Part shown: one piece after another, positions 42,563 to 51,823 of the stretch
Position numbering within the stretch: position 1 is the stretch's first letter
Layout of the letters: every line of letters begins with the position of its first letter
DNA from: Parasedimentitalea huanghaiensis
Lineage (GTDB): Bacteria > Pseudomonadota > Alphaproteobacteria > Rhodobacterales > Rhodobacteraceae
Reading direction: 5' to 3'
DNA length: 64,000 nucleotides
Assembly (NCBI RefSeq): GCF_009753675.1
Contig: NZ_WQLV01000013.1
Location: 61,847-125,846, forward strand
Notes under the pieces: generated by a model
Seen by the model: the letters and a program-made list of their open reading frames with translations, nothing else
What the model was told of the DNA's origin: nothing
Database searches by the model: none
Position numbers and translations under genes: made by a program

Positions 42563-43873
42563 TTAAGCGCTGTAAAGCTCTGAACTGCCGAACCGCATCA
42601 AATGTGCGCGGCCCAACTGCAACTCATAGAAATCGAGTTCAAAATCTGGCACCAGTTCGGACCCGTTCCAGGTAAAGGCCTTGAGATACTGCTGATCGTC
42701 GGCACCCTTTTTGTCCCAGTTGGCCAGCAGTGAGCTGGTGAAGTAGATCCGATTGCCATCCCAGCTTTGCGACACCATGTTCACTTGGCTGGCAATTTTC
42801 TTTTCATAGATCTGCTTTGGGTGGTGCGGGTCGGACACGTCAAACAGGCGGGTCATGCCATCAAGGAAGGTGTTGATCCACAATGTCTGATCATCCGCAG
42901 CCAGCGAAATATCAACCGGCAGAGGGATCTTGGTAGGATCACCAATGTCGGCTACAGCCTTGGCCTGCCATTCGCCTGCGTCGTCTTCGTGGATCAGCCA
43001 CAATTGTGAGGTCAGCGCCGTGGTCGAGAACGCGTAGTTTGCATTGGGGCCCCATGGGAACCGGATTTCCAATGGGGCACCGGGTACGTTGAACACTTTC
43101 TTGGGTTGGCGTGTGTGCAGGTCCCACTGAACAATGGTGCTGCCAAACCGCTTCATGGCTTCGCTGTCACCCAGCATCTGACCAAAGTCCATCATGTAAT
43201 TCGACCACCCGGTAAAGGACGATGTCAGCATGACATTCTTGCGGATCAGCGCCCGCACATCATAGCCAAAACCATCCGCAACCGCGCCGTCCACGGCCTC
43301 GGCGCCGCGCATATTTTCAGCGGTCGGCATCCAGTGGGTCTCAACGAAGTCGCCCTCGTCTGTATATTCGACCAACGCCGTGCGACCACCGTGGTCATCG
43401 TCATTAGACAGAGCCGTAATCATCATCCGCCCCGGCAAGGCAAAGAATGTATGCGGGCCAACCGGGCCATCGGCATCTTTGACAAAAGTATCAATTGTCT
43501 TGTGCAGAACTGGGTTTGCAGGATCGGAATGGACGTCAAAAATAAAGATGCGGTTGGTATCGAGACCACCAGCCCAAAGATATCGGCGGTCGGCGGAGAA
43601 ACCAGCGTGGTGCGCCTCGTTGCGGCCGCCAATCGAAAGGCTGTTGATCACCTGACCGCGGGTTTCGGATCCCGGACGCAGGTCAACCGTGACCATCTTA
43701 TCCTGACCGTCGCCCATACCTTCGACGCCCAGCGTCCAGATATAAACATACTCTTCATGCCCGGTAATCTTAGGCATATAGGGGGATTGGCAGGTTTCAT
43801 CCGCCAGTGCACGCAGTGGTCCACCCATAACAAGCGCGGCGGTGGCGAGCGCTCCAAATTGTCTTCTCTTCAT
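42563..43873 (-). CDS. mtoX: methanethiol oxidase (SBP56 / selenium-binding-protein family)
   Basis: 436 aa. A twin-arginine leader (MKRRQFGALATAALVMGG) exports it to the periplasm. The body is an SBP56-family beta-propeller: YVYIWTLGVEGMGDGQDKMVTVD, GRNEAHHAGFSADRRYLWAGGLD, GPHTFFALPGRMMITALSN, HHPKQIYEKKI and the C-terminal RAHLMRFGSSEL. In the family this protein is a copper methanethiol oxidase (CH3SH + O2 + H2O to HCHO, H2S and H2O2). A good GGGAGGAA site lies before ATG 43873. The SCO and MauG-like neighbours match the known mtoX locus, which strengthens the call. Confidence 0.92.
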   Translation of the reverse strand: MKRRQFGALATAALVMGGPLRALADETCQSPYMPKITGHEEYVYIWTLGVEGMGDGQDKMVTVDLRPGSETRGQVINSLSIGGRNEAHHAGFSADRRYLWAGGLDTNRIFIFDVHSDPANPVLHKTIDTFVKDADGPVGPHTFFALPGRMMITALSNDDDHGGRTALVEYTDEGDFVETHWMPTAENMRGAEAVDGAVADGFGYDVRALIRKNVMLTSSFTGWSNYMMDFGQMLGDSEAMKRFGSTIVQWDLHTRQPKKVFNVPGAPLEIRFPWGPNANYAFSTTALTSQLWLIHEDDAGEWQAKAVADIGDPTKIPLPVDISLAADDQTLWINTFLDGMTRLFDVSDPHHPKQIYEKKIASQVNMVSQSWDGNRIYFTSSLLANWDKKGADDQQYLKAFTWNGSELVPDFELDFYELQLGRAHLMRFGSSELYSA

Positions 43874-43958
43874 ATTTTCCTCCCTGGAAATTTTTTGTTT
43901 TTAGTGCGTCTGCAACGGTTCCTCCTGGGCCGTTGTCATCGCGCTGGCGTTTGTTGTT

Positions 43959-44207
43959 TCAGCTTCTATGACGGAACAATGCTGGATCGCTGCCGAGGCC
44001 CGGATAGCTATTGGAAACCTTGGGGTCGCTTGGGGGTTCGACATGGATCAGTTCAAAGCGCCCACCGCGGTAGCGCGCCAGAAAGGCGGCGACGTTTTGA
44101 TAAATCGTCGCTTTGGGCATCCGGGTTGCATCCAACAGCGCAGCAATTCCTATTGGCGACGGCGCGCCAGCTATTGCTTCCAAAAGATGTATAGGCCGCT
44201 CTTGCAT
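43959..44207 (-). pseudogene. IclR-like regulator, truncated to the HTH region
   Basis: 82 aa. Residues 1-45 look like the IclR helix-turn-helix domain (IHLLEAIAGAPSPIGIAALLDATRMPKATIYQNVAAFL). After that the wing and ~170-residue effector domain are absent, and the rest (ELIHVEPPSDPKVSNSYPG...) is not recognisable. Probably a remnant upstream of mtoX, though a stand-alone HTH protein cannot be excluded. No ribosome-binding site obvious. Confidence 0.5.
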
Positions 44208-44209
44208 TG

Positions 44210-44468
44210 TCTTCTCAAAAATTGGACCTCTTTACCGTATTATGAGACAATCCAATTTTGCAACAAAATTCTAACTACGCCATTTCTGAACTCGCGAAAG
44301 TAAATTAGATGGCTCGAAAACGGAGCCATCAGTTTGATTTTACTTGGAATTATTTTCCTACTGAAGGGTGCCGAACAGCGAGAGAGCCTCGCAAACCTGC
44401 AATTGGAAATTCAGAAGAACGTCAGGTCACGCACTGCGAACATTCCGAAATATCTAAATTTGAGAAAC
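44210..44468. other. gene-free stretch, about 260 bp
   Basis: AT-rich; overlapping short frames on the plus strand look like chance. Nothing else seen. Confidence 0.4.
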
Positions 44469-44765
44469 TTAGAATCCAAACCAGACCAGCCCCGCATATG
44501 CGGCGACGCCGGCACACATGGTCCAGATAACATGGTTGGTTACATAGGCGATAAAGAACGCAACACCGGCGGCCAGCCAAGTTCCGACGGGCTGACCAGC
44601 AAGTGAAGATGCCACCAAAGATACGACAATAAGTCCCGGCAAATCGTCGAGCATCCAGGAATGGCGCGATGACTTGATGCTCTCCCCTGCAAGGAGACCA
44701 AGTACCCGGATCGAAAAGGCAGCAACAGCAAGAACAGCGATCAGCATCCAGAATGGGAAGGTCAT
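44469..44765 (-). CDS. azlD: AzlD-family branched-chain amino-acid transport subunit
   Basis: 98 aa with four hydrophobic segments: WMLIAVLAVAAFSIRVLGLLAGE, LPGLIVVSLVASSLAG, TWLAAGVAFFIAYVTNHV, WTMCAGVAAYAGLVWF. Length and pattern fit AzlD, the small partner of AzlC exporters. Overlaps azlC by four bases (ATGA). Confidence 0.88.
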   Translation of the reverse strand: MTFPFWMLIAVLAVAAFSIRVLGLLAGESIKSSRHSWMLDDLPGLIVVSLVASSLAGQPVGTWLAAGVAFFIAYVTNHVIWTMCAGVAAYAGLVWFGF

Positions 44766-45466
44766 GCGGGTAGCTTTCTTTGGGTTTTCATAAGGTAAGA
44801 TGCTGCGAGGCCGCAGACTGATCCCGCAACAATTGCGTAGGCTTTTGGCATTCCCAGCAGAACAATTGCGACCGTAACGACAAAGCTGACAAGCCAGGGA
44901 CCTGAATTCGAAGGCCCACGCCAGAGCCCCCTTGCCATGGCAATGAAGGCTGCTGTGAATGCGAAGCCAAGGCCAAATTTCTCAAGGTTTGGAAGCGCCG
45001 CCCCCACCACGGCTCCAAACGTGGTTGAGGCTGTCCAGACGGAAATCATGACCAGCCCGGAACCAATCAGAAACGCGGCTCCAACTTCTGGGTTCTTTGC
45101 TCTTTCTGACATGGTCAGCGCCCAGTTTTCGTCGCCAGTGATATGGATCACGATAAGCTTTGCCCGCAAAGACAGGCCGCTCAACACATCAGAAAGGGAA
45201 GCAACGATACCGATATAGCGGAGATTCAATGCGGCTCCGGCCAAGGCTGCGCCGATCACCGCAGAGCTGCCGGCAAATTGTTCAACTGCAACTATCTGGG
45301 ACGACCCCGCGTGAACAAAACTGCTCATAAGGGCGACGCCCCACCAAGGGAAGCCGACCTGAGCTGCCAAGAGACCAAATGCAAAGCCGTAAACGGCTGC
45401 ACCAGCGGCGAGCGGAAGAATTGCGATAATACCATGTTTCATAGAGGACAAGGTATCGAGAACCAT
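44762..45466 (-). CDS. azlC: AzlC-family branched-chain amino-acid permease
   Basis: 234 aa inner-membrane protein with about six spans. Typical segments: ILPLAAGAAVYGFAFGLLAAQVGFPWWGVALMS, FVHAGSSQIVAVEQF, and LNLRYIGIVASLSDVLSGLSLRAKL. Forms the large subunit of an exporter for azaleucine/branched-chain or other amino acids. Divergent from an Lrp-like regulator (78 bp), its probable controller. Confidence 0.9.
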   Translation of the reverse strand: MVLDTLSSMKHGIIAILPLAAGAAVYGFAFGLLAAQVGFPWWGVALMSSFVHAGSSQIVAVEQFAGSSAVIGAALAGAALNLRYIGIVASLSDVLSGLSLRAKLIVIHITGDENWALTMSERAKNPEVGAAFLIGSGLVMISVWTASTTFGAVVGAALPNLEKFGLGFAFTAAFIAMARGLWRGPSNSGPWLVSFVVTVAIVLLGMPKAYAIVAGSVCGLAASYLMKTQRKLPA

Positions 45467-45544
45467 TGATCAATTACATTGTTGATATCGCCATATCCTG
45501 ACCGCATCATGTCAGAATCATCAAGTAGTTGAGGGGATCACATC

Positions 45545-45997
45545 ATGGACGCCAACGACCACAAACTTCTCGCCATTTTGCAACGAAACTCCAAAACAAC
45601 CATCCAAGACATGGCTGAACAAATTGGCGCCTCGACAGCTTCCGTTCAAAGACGCTTGAAAGCGCTGCGTGAATCAGGGGTGATCCAAAAAGAGATTGCG
45701 GTCCTGGATCAACAAAAGCTTGGATTTGGAATAACAGCGGTTGTGGCGGTAGAGCTGGAACGCGATCGCCTGGACCAGATTGATGCGTTTAAGCGGAAGG
45801 CCCGGCATGACCGGCACGTCACGAACTTCTATTGTATAGCGGGAGATGCGGATTTCATGATGGTTGTTGTCGCCAAGGATATTGCGGACTACGAGGCATT
45901 CACGCACCGCTTCTTCTTTGCTGACAAAAATGTCCGAAAGTTCCGAACGTCGATTGTCATCTCAACCGAGAAAGCAACACTTGAGCTTCCTATTTGA
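45545..45997 (+). CDS. Lrp/AsnC-family transcriptional regulator
   Basis: 150 aa. AsnC-type HTH (NDHKLLAILQRNSKTTIQDMAEQIGASTASVQRRLKAL) and RAM ligand domain (ITAVVAVELERDRLDQIDAFKRK, VTNFYCIAGDADFMMVVVAKD). Divergent from azlCD; probably amino-acid-responsive activation of export. Confidence 0.9.
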   Translation: MDANDHKLLAILQRNSKTTIQDMAEQIGASTASVQRRLKALRESGVIQKEIAVLDQQKLGFGITAVVAVELERDRLDQIDAFKRKARHDRHVTNFYCIAGDADFMMVVVAKDIADYEAFTHRFFFADKNVRKFRTSIVISTEKATLELPI

Positions 45998-46131
45998 TAA
46001 TTATCAGTGGCGTAGGCCGGTTCAACTTGCCCAGCGGTCATGAATGGCGGCTGGTTACATTTGACAGCAGGGGGTTGGCCACAACGCCTTGTGCACCACC
46101 CCAGCATGGGATGGTGCAAGTCCTTGCGATG

Positions 46132-47871
46132 TCAATGAGTGCTACCGCGTTTGGCGTTAATCACGGTCTGTTCAAGCGGGTTGTACCCTTCTGGAACGGG
46201 CACAAGGTTCACCCGTTCGGAATAGGAGGCATAGAAGGCTATAAGCTCCTCTACGAGGTCCGGCATTTGATCCGCGATATTGGTAAGCTCGGACGGATCT
46301 GCCTCGATGTCATAGAGTTCCCAGTCACCTGTGCCCTTTGGCTCAAGGTTCTGCATCAACTTGTAACGCCCTTGAAACACTGCGCTTGACCCAGCAAGTT
46401 CATATCCGACCGGATTATCATCGCCGCGAACAGTATCTGTTTCGCTTTTCAAGACAGGCAGCATGCTGATCCCGTCGGGCACATTGATGTCACGGCCATC
46501 GTAAACGGGCCCCGGCATATCGACCCCGGCAAGTTCGAGCAGAGTTGGCATGATATCTCGTACATAGGAAAAGCTGTTGATCCGACTGCCCGGCTCAACC
46601 ACGCCGGGGAAACGCACGATCAAAGGGACACGCAACCCACCCTCGGTCGAAAATGTCTTGAAGTAGCTGCCCGGTATGGCCGATGCTGCGGCCCAACCTG
46701 GACCATAGTCAGCGTAGACACCTTTTTGGCCCATGCTCGAATAGTCGCCATCAAAGTCCTCTATGTAGACCTTGTCGTAGTTGGTTTGATACCATTCACG
46801 GTAAGCATCTGACAGCGGCAGTTGGTTGGGGTCTGGGCCATTGTCAGACAGGAAGACAACGATCGTGTTATCGGCAATACCGCGGTCTTCGAGATGGGCG
46901 AGCAGCTTGGAAATATTGACATCCATATTATCGAGCATGCCCGCATAGGTTTGCATTTGCCGCGCGCGGAAGGCTTGTTCCTCGTCTGTCAGGGCCTCCC
47001 AATCCGGCATCTGCCATGGCTCATAAGAGGTTTTAAGCATCTCAAGATCGAGCTCAATGTCAGGCGAAACCAATCCCAGTTCCTTTTGGCGAGCAAGACG
47101 AGAGGCCCGCAGCGCTTCGAACCCCTGATCATAAACGCCGTCATATTTGTCGATGAATTCTTTTGGAGCCTGATGTGGATAGTGCATGGCCTGATACCCG
47201 ACCCATGCAAGGAATGGCTTGCCGTCATCAAGGTTGCTGTCGATGTATTCGATCATTCGGTCCGTATAGAAATTCGACGAGAAATAGTCCTCTTTGGGGA
47301 GGCTTGCGAGTTCTCCATCCTCAAAGTAATGCACGCGTTCATAGAATGGCGCATAGGGTTGCTCGACCCAATTGTCAGCGCCGCTTTCAGCCAGAATGAA
47401 TGATTTCTCGAACCCGCGATCATGTGGGATTGACCCCGGCTTGCTGCCTAGGTGCCATTTGCCCGTCATGTAGGTGTGGTATCCTGCGTCCTGCAGCAGG
47501 CGTGGCATTGTAACAACCGTATCGTTCAGATGGCCCTCATAACCTGGCTTGCCAAACTGATTATCGGCTTGAATTTCGGCCATATTCCCAAGGCCGGCAA
47601 GGTGATTGTCAACGCCGCTAATCAGCATTGTACGTGTCGGCGAGCAGGACGCGCCAACATGAAAGTTAGTGAACAGCATGCCGTCAGCTGCAAGCTGGTC
47701 GATAGCAGGTGTTTCGACTTCGCTGCCAAAAGCACCGACATCAGAGAACCCCATATCATCGGCAATGATCATAAGGATGTTGGGGCGCGTCGTGTCGGCA
47801 TGAGCCCCAGACCCAACGCATGAAAGCGTCAATGCGCTTAAGGTAGAATAAAATAATCGTCTCTGAAACAT
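46132..47871 (-). CDS. periplasmic arylsulfatase
   Basis: 579 aa type I sulfatase. A leader (MFQRRLFYSTLSALTLSCVGSGAHA) exports it. The formylglycine signature CSPTRTMLISG (C-x-P-x-R) follows PNILMIIADDMGFSDVGAFGSE, which supplies the Ca-binding Asp pair; YMTGKWHLGSKPGSIPHDRGF and SDNGPDPNQLPL complete the active site. Maturation needs an FGE, not present here (EgtB's related domain is not FGE). Start 47871 has AGGAA upstream and gives a clean leader. Divergent from a LysR gene. Probably releases sulfate from a marine sulfate ester. Confidence 0.93.
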   Translation of the reverse strand: MFQRRLFYSTLSALTLSCVGSGAHADTTRPNILMIIADDMGFSDVGAFGSEVETPAIDQLAADGMLFTNFHVGASCSPTRTMLISGVDNHLAGLGNMAEIQADNQFGKPGYEGHLNDTVVTMPRLLQDAGYHTYMTGKWHLGSKPGSIPHDRGFEKSFILAESGADNWVEQPYAPFYERVHYFEDGELASLPKEDYFSSNFYTDRMIEYIDSNLDDGKPFLAWVGYQAMHYPHQAPKEFIDKYDGVYDQGFEALRASRLARQKELGLVSPDIELDLEMLKTSYEPWQMPDWEALTDEEQAFRARQMQTYAGMLDNMDVNISKLLAHLEDRGIADNTIVVFLSDNGPDPNQLPLSDAYREWYQTNYDKVYIEDFDGDYSSMGQKGVYADYGPGWAAASAIPGSYFKTFSTEGGLRVPLIVRFPGVVEPGSRINSFSYVRDIMPTLLELAGVDMPGPVYDGRDINVPDGISMLPVLKSETDTVRGDDNPVGYELAGSSAVFQGRYKLMQNLEPKGTGDWELYDIEADPSELTNIADQMPDLVEELIAFYASYSERVNLVPVPEGYNPLEQTVINAKRGSTH

Positions 47872-48029
47872 TGGGAAATTCCTATTTGATTGGAAAAGTT
47901 TCTGCGGATTACGCAGTGTTTGCTTCACCAACAATTATGCATGCATGCTCAACCCATACGATAAAGAATGACACAGAACTCACGACTTGGTAGCTACGTT
48001 TCAAAAAATGGAACGAATGGAGACCCTTT

Positions 48030-48932
48030 GTGATTGACGGGAAAATCATTACCGCTGTGAAGGCACTCGCGCGTTACGAAAGTTTCCGTGAGGCGGCGCA
48101 GGCCGTTGGGACTTCGCCAGCCAGTTTTTCGCGTCACATTACTCAGGCTGAAGAATATGCAGGGAATATCTTGTTCGAACGCCGCCGGAATGGTGCGCAA
48201 TTAACGGCGGCGGGACAGCGGTTTTTAAGTCTGCTTGATGATTTGGACGATGCCAGTAGCATTTTTGAACAGGGCGTGGAGCAGCTAAGGGCAACAGGCA
48301 CTCCGACACTGAACATTGGCTGCGGTCCATTGACGACGCGCACTCTAGTTAACCCTCTGATAGAACAGCTTTTACAGGAGATGCCGGAGCTGCGCATTCG
48401 GATCACGGTTAGTGCCACCAAGGAACCACTAGAGAGTTTGCGGCGCGGAATACTTGATGTGGCAATTTGCGATCTGACCCATACGCCTGACCTCAGTGAT
48501 TTGGATATTCAGGTCATTGAGAAAAAGCCGGTGTCGTTTTGGGCACGCCCCCAGCATCCCATCCATAAGGATGCCCCCGTTCTCCTGGCAGATATTTTCC
48601 GCGCAGACCTGATTGCCCCCAAATTTCATAAACACTGGCAAGCAGCCATCGCTGCTGTCCTTGGTGGCGATCAAAAAGCTTGGGGCGCAGTAGAGAAAAT
48701 ACCGAAGGTCGAATGCGATGACTACGGGCTTCTGGCAGATCTGGCCTGTAGGAGAGATCTGATCTTTGGCGGGATGCGCGATGCTGTTGCACAACATGCC
48801 ACGCTTGGCCTGTTGAAGGAAATCCCAACCAAACAAGAGCTTAACTGGAACATCTGTGCGGCCCGCCGAAAGAATGTTTCCTTTCCCGCGCTTGATAGGA
48901 TTTGGAATAGCTTGAGTGAACGCCCAACTTAG
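48030..48932 (+). CDS. LysR-family transcriptional regulator
   Basis: 300 aa starting at GTG 48030 (GGAGA upstream). HTH ALARYESFREAAQAVGTSPASFSRHITQAEEYAGNILFERRRNGAQLT; effector domain with RRGILDVAICDLTHTPD. Divergent from the arylsulfatase gene with a 158-bp gap, so likely its regulator, perhaps sulfur-responsive (inference). Confidence 0.88.
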   Translation: MIDGKIITAVKALARYESFREAAQAVGTSPASFSRHITQAEEYAGNILFERRRNGAQLTAAGQRFLSLLDDLDDASSIFEQGVEQLRATGTPTLNIGCGPLTTRTLVNPLIEQLLQEMPELRIRITVSATKEPLESLRRGILDVAICDLTHTPDLSDLDIQVIEKKPVSFWARPQHPIHKDAPVLLADIFRADLIAPKFHKHWQAAIAAVLGGDQKAWGAVEKIPKVECDDYGLLADLACRRDLIFGGMRDAVAQHATLGLLKEIPTKQELNWNICAARRKNVSFPALDRIWNSLSERPT

Positions 48933-49014
48933 CAGGGAGTCAGTTGGGCAGTTTTGTTTGCTCAGTGCAATGCGGGCAATACTGGTTTTCAGACAGTCGC
49001 AGCATTGGATGTAT

Positions 49015-49488
49015 TCAACCGCCCAGTTTTGTCCGCATCGCTTGATACACAACCGCCGTGGCTACATTTGCCAAGTTCAGTGACCGGACAAGCGGGCTTA
49101 GCATCGGCAAATTAATGACGCGATCTTCCATGCCATCCAGGATCTCTTTTGGCAAACCTTTGGATTCACACCCGAACACCAAATAGGCATCCTCTTGATA
49201 GTCCGGGTCATAAACGGTCTGAGCACCATGTTCTTCGAAGAAATAGAGGCTTTCACGAGGCGGGTTTCGATCAGCCAGAAAGGCTTCCCAGCTGTCAAAT
49301 TCGCAGAGATTAACGTGTTTCCAGTAGTCAGTTCCGGCGCGCCGGACGGCTTTTTCATCAAGCGAAAACCCATAGGGTTTGATCAGGATCAGCTCCAGAT
49401 TTAGCGCCACACAGGTCCGCCCTATAGCGCCGGTATTATACGGAATTTCAGGTGTCACTAATACCAGCTTCAGGCACGGATCAGACAT
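49015..49488 (-). CDS. trmL: tRNA (cytidine34/uridine34-2'-O)-methyltransferase TrmL
   Basis: 157 aa SpoU-type SPOUT protein: KLVLVTPEIPYNTGAIGRTCVALN, YLVFGCESKGLPKEIL and INLPMLSPLVRSLNLANVATAVVYQ contain the three SpoU motifs. Methylates the wobble ribose of tRNA-Leu. Overall length typical for TrmL. Confidence 0.94.
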   Translation of the reverse strand: MSDPCLKLVLVTPEIPYNTGAIGRTCVALNLELILIKPYGFSLDEKAVRRAGTDYWKHVNLCEFDSWEAFLADRNPPRESLYFFEEHGAQTVYDPDYQEDAYLVFGCESKGLPKEILDGMEDRVINLPMLSPLVRSLNLANVATAVVYQAMRTKLGG

Positions 49489-49639
49489 GAGATGTGTAGG
49501 CTTTCTAAGTCACGGGCGCAGGATTGGCCCGTTGCTAGCCCCTGTTAACCTAACGAGACTGGCCTTAACAACGACAACTTATCTGGTCCACGACCCCAAA
49601 CAACCATCTGTCGCGTTAGCTAAACGCCCCGCTAGCTGG

Positions 49640-49708
49640 TGAAAGCGGTAGAGTGGGTGTTCGCAGCCATTAGCACCCACGTTACAGTAACCGACCTAGC
49701 CGCCCTTT
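49640..49708. promoter_or_regulatory. nested hairpin region between trmL and the GGDEF/EAL gene
   Basis: Outer arms GAAAGCGG (49641-49648) and CCGCCCTTTC (49699-49708) enclose GTGGGTG/CACCCAC (49653-49680) and GTTAC-A-GTAAC (49681-49691). A three-way junction could form. No T-tract. May be a small RNA or bidirectional stop for the two minus-strand genes. Confidence 0.35.
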
Positions 49709-49735
49709 CAGCGTGATCGCACCCAACGGAATGCC

Positions 49736-51799
49736 CTATGCAGATGAGCTGATGTCACCAGACTGGTCTAAAATTGTGCTGGACAGATAGTCCCTTGCGT
49801 CATCAAGCTCCAATGGTCTGGAGAAATAGTACCCTTGCCCAATACGGTGCGCGCTCCCCCGGATCAGCTCGACCTGCTGTTCGGTTTCTATCCCTTCAAT
49901 TACCAGTTCCACGCCCAGGCTCTCAGCCATTTCTGCGATGTGCTGTAGAAGCTTGTGATTGTCATTATCTGGTTTGATATCGCGGACGAACTCCCGGTCA
50001 ATTTTGATCTCATCAAATTTCATTCGCAGCAAATAGGCTAACGATGAATAGCCCGTGCCAAAGTCATCCAATGCCGCCCGGACACCAATTTCACGCAATC
50101 TATTCAGAACGTCTTGCACCAGCTTCCAATTTTCAATTGCTGCCGTTTCGGTCACTTCAATAGTCAAGCGGTCCGGCCGTAAGCCTGTTTCCCACAACAC
50201 ATCCTGGATATCCTCAAGCAGGGAGCCACTCCGAAAGGTATTGGCAGAGAGGTTTACAGCGACTGGAACAGCGACACCTGTCTCCTGCTCCAGCTGGGTC
50301 GAGAACGAAGCCGCCTCATGCATAACTCGCAGGTCGAGTTCGCGGATAGAGCCAGTGTTTTCAGCAACGGCAACAAATTCTTCAGGCGAGATATCTTCGC
50401 CGTTCAGGCGCCATCGTGACAGGGTCTCAAACCCCTTGAAGCTCCCGTCGTGCAGCAGCACCTTTGGCTGCATCACGATGCGAAGTTCACCTTCGTGAAT
50501 TGAAAGAGGTAAACGCGCTGCGATCTTATTTTGACGAATGATTGAAGCATCTATGGCTCGGTCAAACAGTTGGTAGGTGTTCTTTCCACGGCCTTTTGCA
50601 ACATAAAGTGCGGCATCCGCAGATTTCAAAAAATCTGCCTGTGTATTTGAATGTATGTTCGCCCAAGTCGCAATTCCAATAGAACACTTTGGTGCTACTT
50701 GCCATTTTTCGAACTCCATGGGCTTGGCCATCGCGTTCAAAATTCTTTGTGCCAAGGCGTCCGGTTCACCTAACCGGCACTCGGCGTCCCAGACTACCGC
50801 AAACTCATCCCCGCCCAGCCGCGCCACGATACCGTTCACATCCTGAAGGCACTCATTCAAACGAGCTGCGACCTCAACCAAGAGAGCATCACCAGCGGCG
50901 TGACCCATCGTGTCATTGACGCTTTTAAACTCATCCAGATCGATCAAAGCTGCATTCAGATTATCATTCTGATCGCGCTCCAATGCGTCGCTCAGATAAT
51001 CGTTGAAAAGTTTACGGTTGGGCAGCCCTGTAAGGGAGTCGTGAGACAAAAGAAACTTTTCCTTTGCTTCAGCTTCGTTCTTCATTTTCTCGATATGCAC
51101 CCGAGATTCCAGCCGCAAGGCGTTGATGTTGTGGTTCCGCTCTCGCGATCCGAGAAGCCAGAAGATCAGTAGGGAGGACACAAACCACATTCCGGAATAT
51201 TTGATATCGGCGATCAGGTTCGAAGTTAGGTCTCGTTCAACGATATAGGCGCCCATGACATCGCCAAGTTGGTAAACCTCTTCCTCTAACAAGTTGTTGT
51301 GACAACTGACGCAGCTAGCGGTGTTGGCAACCGAAGGAACAACCGTACGTCCAATGAGACGGCCTCCTTCAAATTTGTGTTCATGAATCGGCGGGGCTGA
51401 TGGGTTATTCACAAAGTGTTCGATCATGTCTTCTTGGTGAAGAGTTTGTGCGGTAAGCCCCAACTCTAACCCTGGGCGGCCAGGCACCGTCACGGACGTA
51501 TTTTCCTGATCATCTCCACTTAGGCCCGAGTTGCTAAAATGCTCTATTCCCAGCCGCCGAAAAGTGGCCGGAACTGTGGATCCTGTCTTCCTGTTTTGGG
51601 AGTAGATCGTGACAAAACTGTTTGTCATTTTGATGAGCTGAAGGCGTTCGCGTTCATTGATCGCTTTGTCGTCTGCCCAGGCAATGGTGAAATATCCAAC
51701 GGCTGTTAACAACGCCGCGAAGACAGCACACATAAAGGTTGTACGAACATCGCTTGTTTTGGGCTCTGCCAAATAGTCCTGCACTGTTCCACCCTTCAT
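49736..51799 (-). CDS. haem-binding DUF3365 / GGDEF / EAL signalling protein
   Basis: 687 aa. Membrane span near the N-terminus (TTFMCAVFAALLTAVGYFTIAWA), a periplasmic DUF3365-like sensor carrying SCVSCH (c-type haem, ~140), a second span (SGMWFVSSLLIFWLLG), then GGDEF (ARLGGDEFAVVWD, intact) and an EAL-type domain. The EAL signature reads ETL in FETLSRWRL; later active-site blocks look intact (VNLSANTFRS, TETAAIENW, DDFGTGYSSLAYLL, KIDREFV). It may make or degrade c-di-GMP, gated by haem redox/gas state. Start 51799 vs 51823 is uncertain. Confidence 0.9.
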   Translation of the reverse strand: MKGGTVQDYLAEPKTSDVRTTFMCAVFAALLTAVGYFTIAWADDKAINERERLQLIKMTNSFVTIYSQNRKTGSTVPATFRRLGIEHFSNSGLSGDDQENTSVTVPGRPGLELGLTAQTLHQEDMIEHFVNNPSAPPIHEHKFEGGRLIGRTVVPSVANTASCVSCHNNLLEEEVYQLGDVMGAYIVERDLTSNLIADIKYSGMWFVSSLLIFWLLGSRERNHNINALRLESRVHIEKMKNEAEAKEKFLLSHDSLTGLPNRKLFNDYLSDALERDQNDNLNAALIDLDEFKSVNDTMGHAAGDALLVEVAARLNECLQDVNGIVARLGGDEFAVVWDAECRLGEPDALAQRILNAMAKPMEFEKWQVAPKCSIGIATWANIHSNTQADFLKSADAALYVAKGRGKNTYQLFDRAIDASIIRQNKIAARLPLSIHEGELRIVMQPKVLLHDGSFKGFETLSRWRLNGEDISPEEFVAVAENTGSIRELDLRVMHEAASFSTQLEQETGVAVPVAVNLSANTFRSGSLLEDIQDVLWETGLRPDRLTIEVTETAAIENWKLVQDVLNRLREIGVRAALDDFGTGYSSLAYLLRMKFDEIKIDREFVRDIKPDNDNHKLLQHIAEMAESLGVELVIEGIETEQQVELIRGSAHRIGQGYYFSRPLELDDARDYLSSTILDQSGDISSSA

Positions 51800-51823
51800 T
51801 CGCTGCTTGAAGGGGCAGAGCAA

